Positions 13,901 through 14,702 of a stretch of DNA of 14,702 nucleotides are shown piece by piece (positions within the stretch are counted from its first letter, which is position 1; each line of letters opens with the position of its first letter). Location of the stretch: assembly GCA_017354575.1 (NCBI GenBank), contig JAFMQP010000047.1, forward strand, positions 1 to 14,702, given 5' to 3'. Made by a program: the position numbers and the translations under genes. This DNA is from Acidothermales bacterium (GTDB lineage: Bacteria; Actinomycetota; Actinomycetes; Streptosporangiales; WHST01). The notes beneath the pieces were generated by a model. The model did not search any database, was not told the origin of the DNA, and worked only from the letters and a program-made list of their open reading frames with translations.

Positions 13901-14702
13901 ATGCCTGGGAACATCGATGGTCCGGGGGTGTTTCGGGGACGGCTGACGCGGCGGAGGATGCTCGCGGGCACGGCCTTCGGCGCGCTCGTGCCGGCGGCGA
14001 TCGTCGGCAACGCCAAGGCGGCCGAGCTCGCGACGGCCGACCCGACCGACCCGACCACCACCAAACCCGTCACCAAGAAGCTGACGATCTTCGCGGAGAA
14101 GATCGACGACAATCTCTTCGGCTATGCGGTCGATCCGGGCAAGGCGACCGTGCCCGGCCCGGTCCTCGAGCTCTACGAGGGCGACACGTACGAGATCACC
14201 CTGGTGAACAACACCGACCAGCGGCTGTCGCTCCACCCGCACGGCGTCGACTACGACGTGAACTCCGACGGCACGCCGATGAACAACTCGGCCGTCGAAG
14301 CGGGCGAGCACCACACGTACGTGTGGAAGACGCACGAGGCGTACAAGCGCGCGGACGGCACGTGGGCACCGGGGAGCGCCGGCTACTGGCACTACCACGA
14401 CCACGCCATGGGCGGTGATCACGGCACCCTGGGGATCAGCCGGGGGCTCTACGGAGCACTCGTCGTGCGGAAGCGGCAGGACATCCTGCCGGACAAGCAG
14501 TTCACGGTCGTGTTCAACGACATGACCATCAACAACAAGATGGGCGCGGACGCCCCGGTGCTGCAGGCGAAGCTGGGCGAACGTGTGGAGTTCATCGCGA
14601 TCGGCCACGGCAACAACTTCCACACGTTCCACGTGCACGCGCACCGGTGGGCGGACAACCGTACCGGCCTGGTAACCGGGCCGGGCGACCTGACGCCGCT
14701 CA
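13901..14702 (+). CDS. Two-domain multicopper oxidase (small laccase), 3' end missing
   Basis: The first 267 codons of a laccase are visible; the frame is open at the window end. The family is about 340 aa, so roughly 70-80 residues are lacking. Residues 17-19 are Arg-Arg-Arg followed by MLAGTAFGALVPAAIVG, a Tat signal, as expected for an enzyme loaded with copper before export. Copper-binding histidines are present: HPH at 112-114, HYHDH at 164-168, and HTFHVHAH at 241-248. The remaining set (HCHxxxH, with the type 1 cysteine) should follow beyond the end. Stretches such as KATVPGP, GSAGYWHYHDH, FNDMTINN and HRWADNRTG are nearly those of the Streptomyces small laccase. GGAG at 13890-13893 is 7 nt before the ATG, 33 nt after the previous gene. 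It would oxidise phenols or another reductant outside the membrane using oxygen. Confidence 0.9.
   Translation, partial: MPGNIDGPGVFRGRLTRRRMLAGTAFGALVPAAIVGNAKAAELATADPTDPTTTKPVTKKLTIFAEKIDDNLFGYAVDPGKATVPGPVLELYEGDTYEITLVNNTDQRLSLHPHGVDYDVNSDGTPMNNSAVEAGEHHTYVWKTHEAYKRADGTWAPGSAGYWHYHDHAMGGDHGTLGISRGLYGALVVRKRQDILPDKQFTVVFNDMTINNKMGADAPVLQAKLGERVEFIAIGHGNNFHTFHVHAHRWADNRTGLVTGPGDLTPL

Overview
This window looks like the chromosome of a high-GC actinobacterium. GC is about 70 percent by eye, with strongly G/C-biased third codon positions. Secreted proteins carry Tat or Sec signals, and the last gene closely resembles the two-domain 'small laccase' of Streptomyces. I cannot name the genus. 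All genes I accept lie on the + strand, and the long minus-strand frames are shadows of them. I see no tRNA, rRNA, CRISPR array, insertion sequence or sign of recent transfer.

Region 1 (27-5743) is a sugar-uptake and sugar-oxidation module. It holds a twin-arginine lipoprotein sugar-binding protein (27-1088), a Gfo/Idh/MocA NAD(P)-dependent dehydrogenase (1137-2330), a secreted ThuA-domain protein (2453-3232), and a secreted glucose/sorbosone dehydrogenase-type beta-propeller with PKD and CBM6-like domains (3229-5703). The ThuA and propeller genes overlap by ATGA. A perfect 15-bp GC-rich hairpin (5707-5743) closes the region. The binding protein implies ABC permease and ATPase genes outside the window.

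Region 2 (5778 to the window end) is an actinobacterial version of the EBO cluster, a conserved operon known from cyanobacteria, several other bacteria and eustigmatophyte plastids. Its biochemical role is unsolved; in a scytonemin-making cyanobacterium it is linked to moving a precursor to the periplasm. The order is: inositol-3-phosphate-synthase homologue, eboC (UbiA-type prenyltransferase), a xylose-isomerase-like TIM barrel, eboA, eboB (TatD-like hydrolase), a possible 32-codon ORF, eboE (second TIM barrel), eboF (alkaline-phosphatase superfamily), a third TIM barrel, and a Tat-exported two-domain laccase cut off by the window end. The sugar-phosphate cyclase eboD is not seen; the inositol-phosphate synthase stands where a cyclase would be expected.

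Seven consecutive junctions in region 2 have ATGA stop/start overlaps, if the small ORF is counted. Two translation starts (eboC and eboE) lie in strong predicted mRNA stems that hide the ribosome binding site, and at eboE also the start codon. Both stems would be opened by translation of the preceding frame. The working model, which is inference, is that a cyclitol phosphate is made by the synthase homologue, processed or attached to a prenyl carrier by the Ebo proteins, and finally met outside the membrane by a copper oxidase. This EBO-plus-laccase operon is the best candidate here for an undescribed system.
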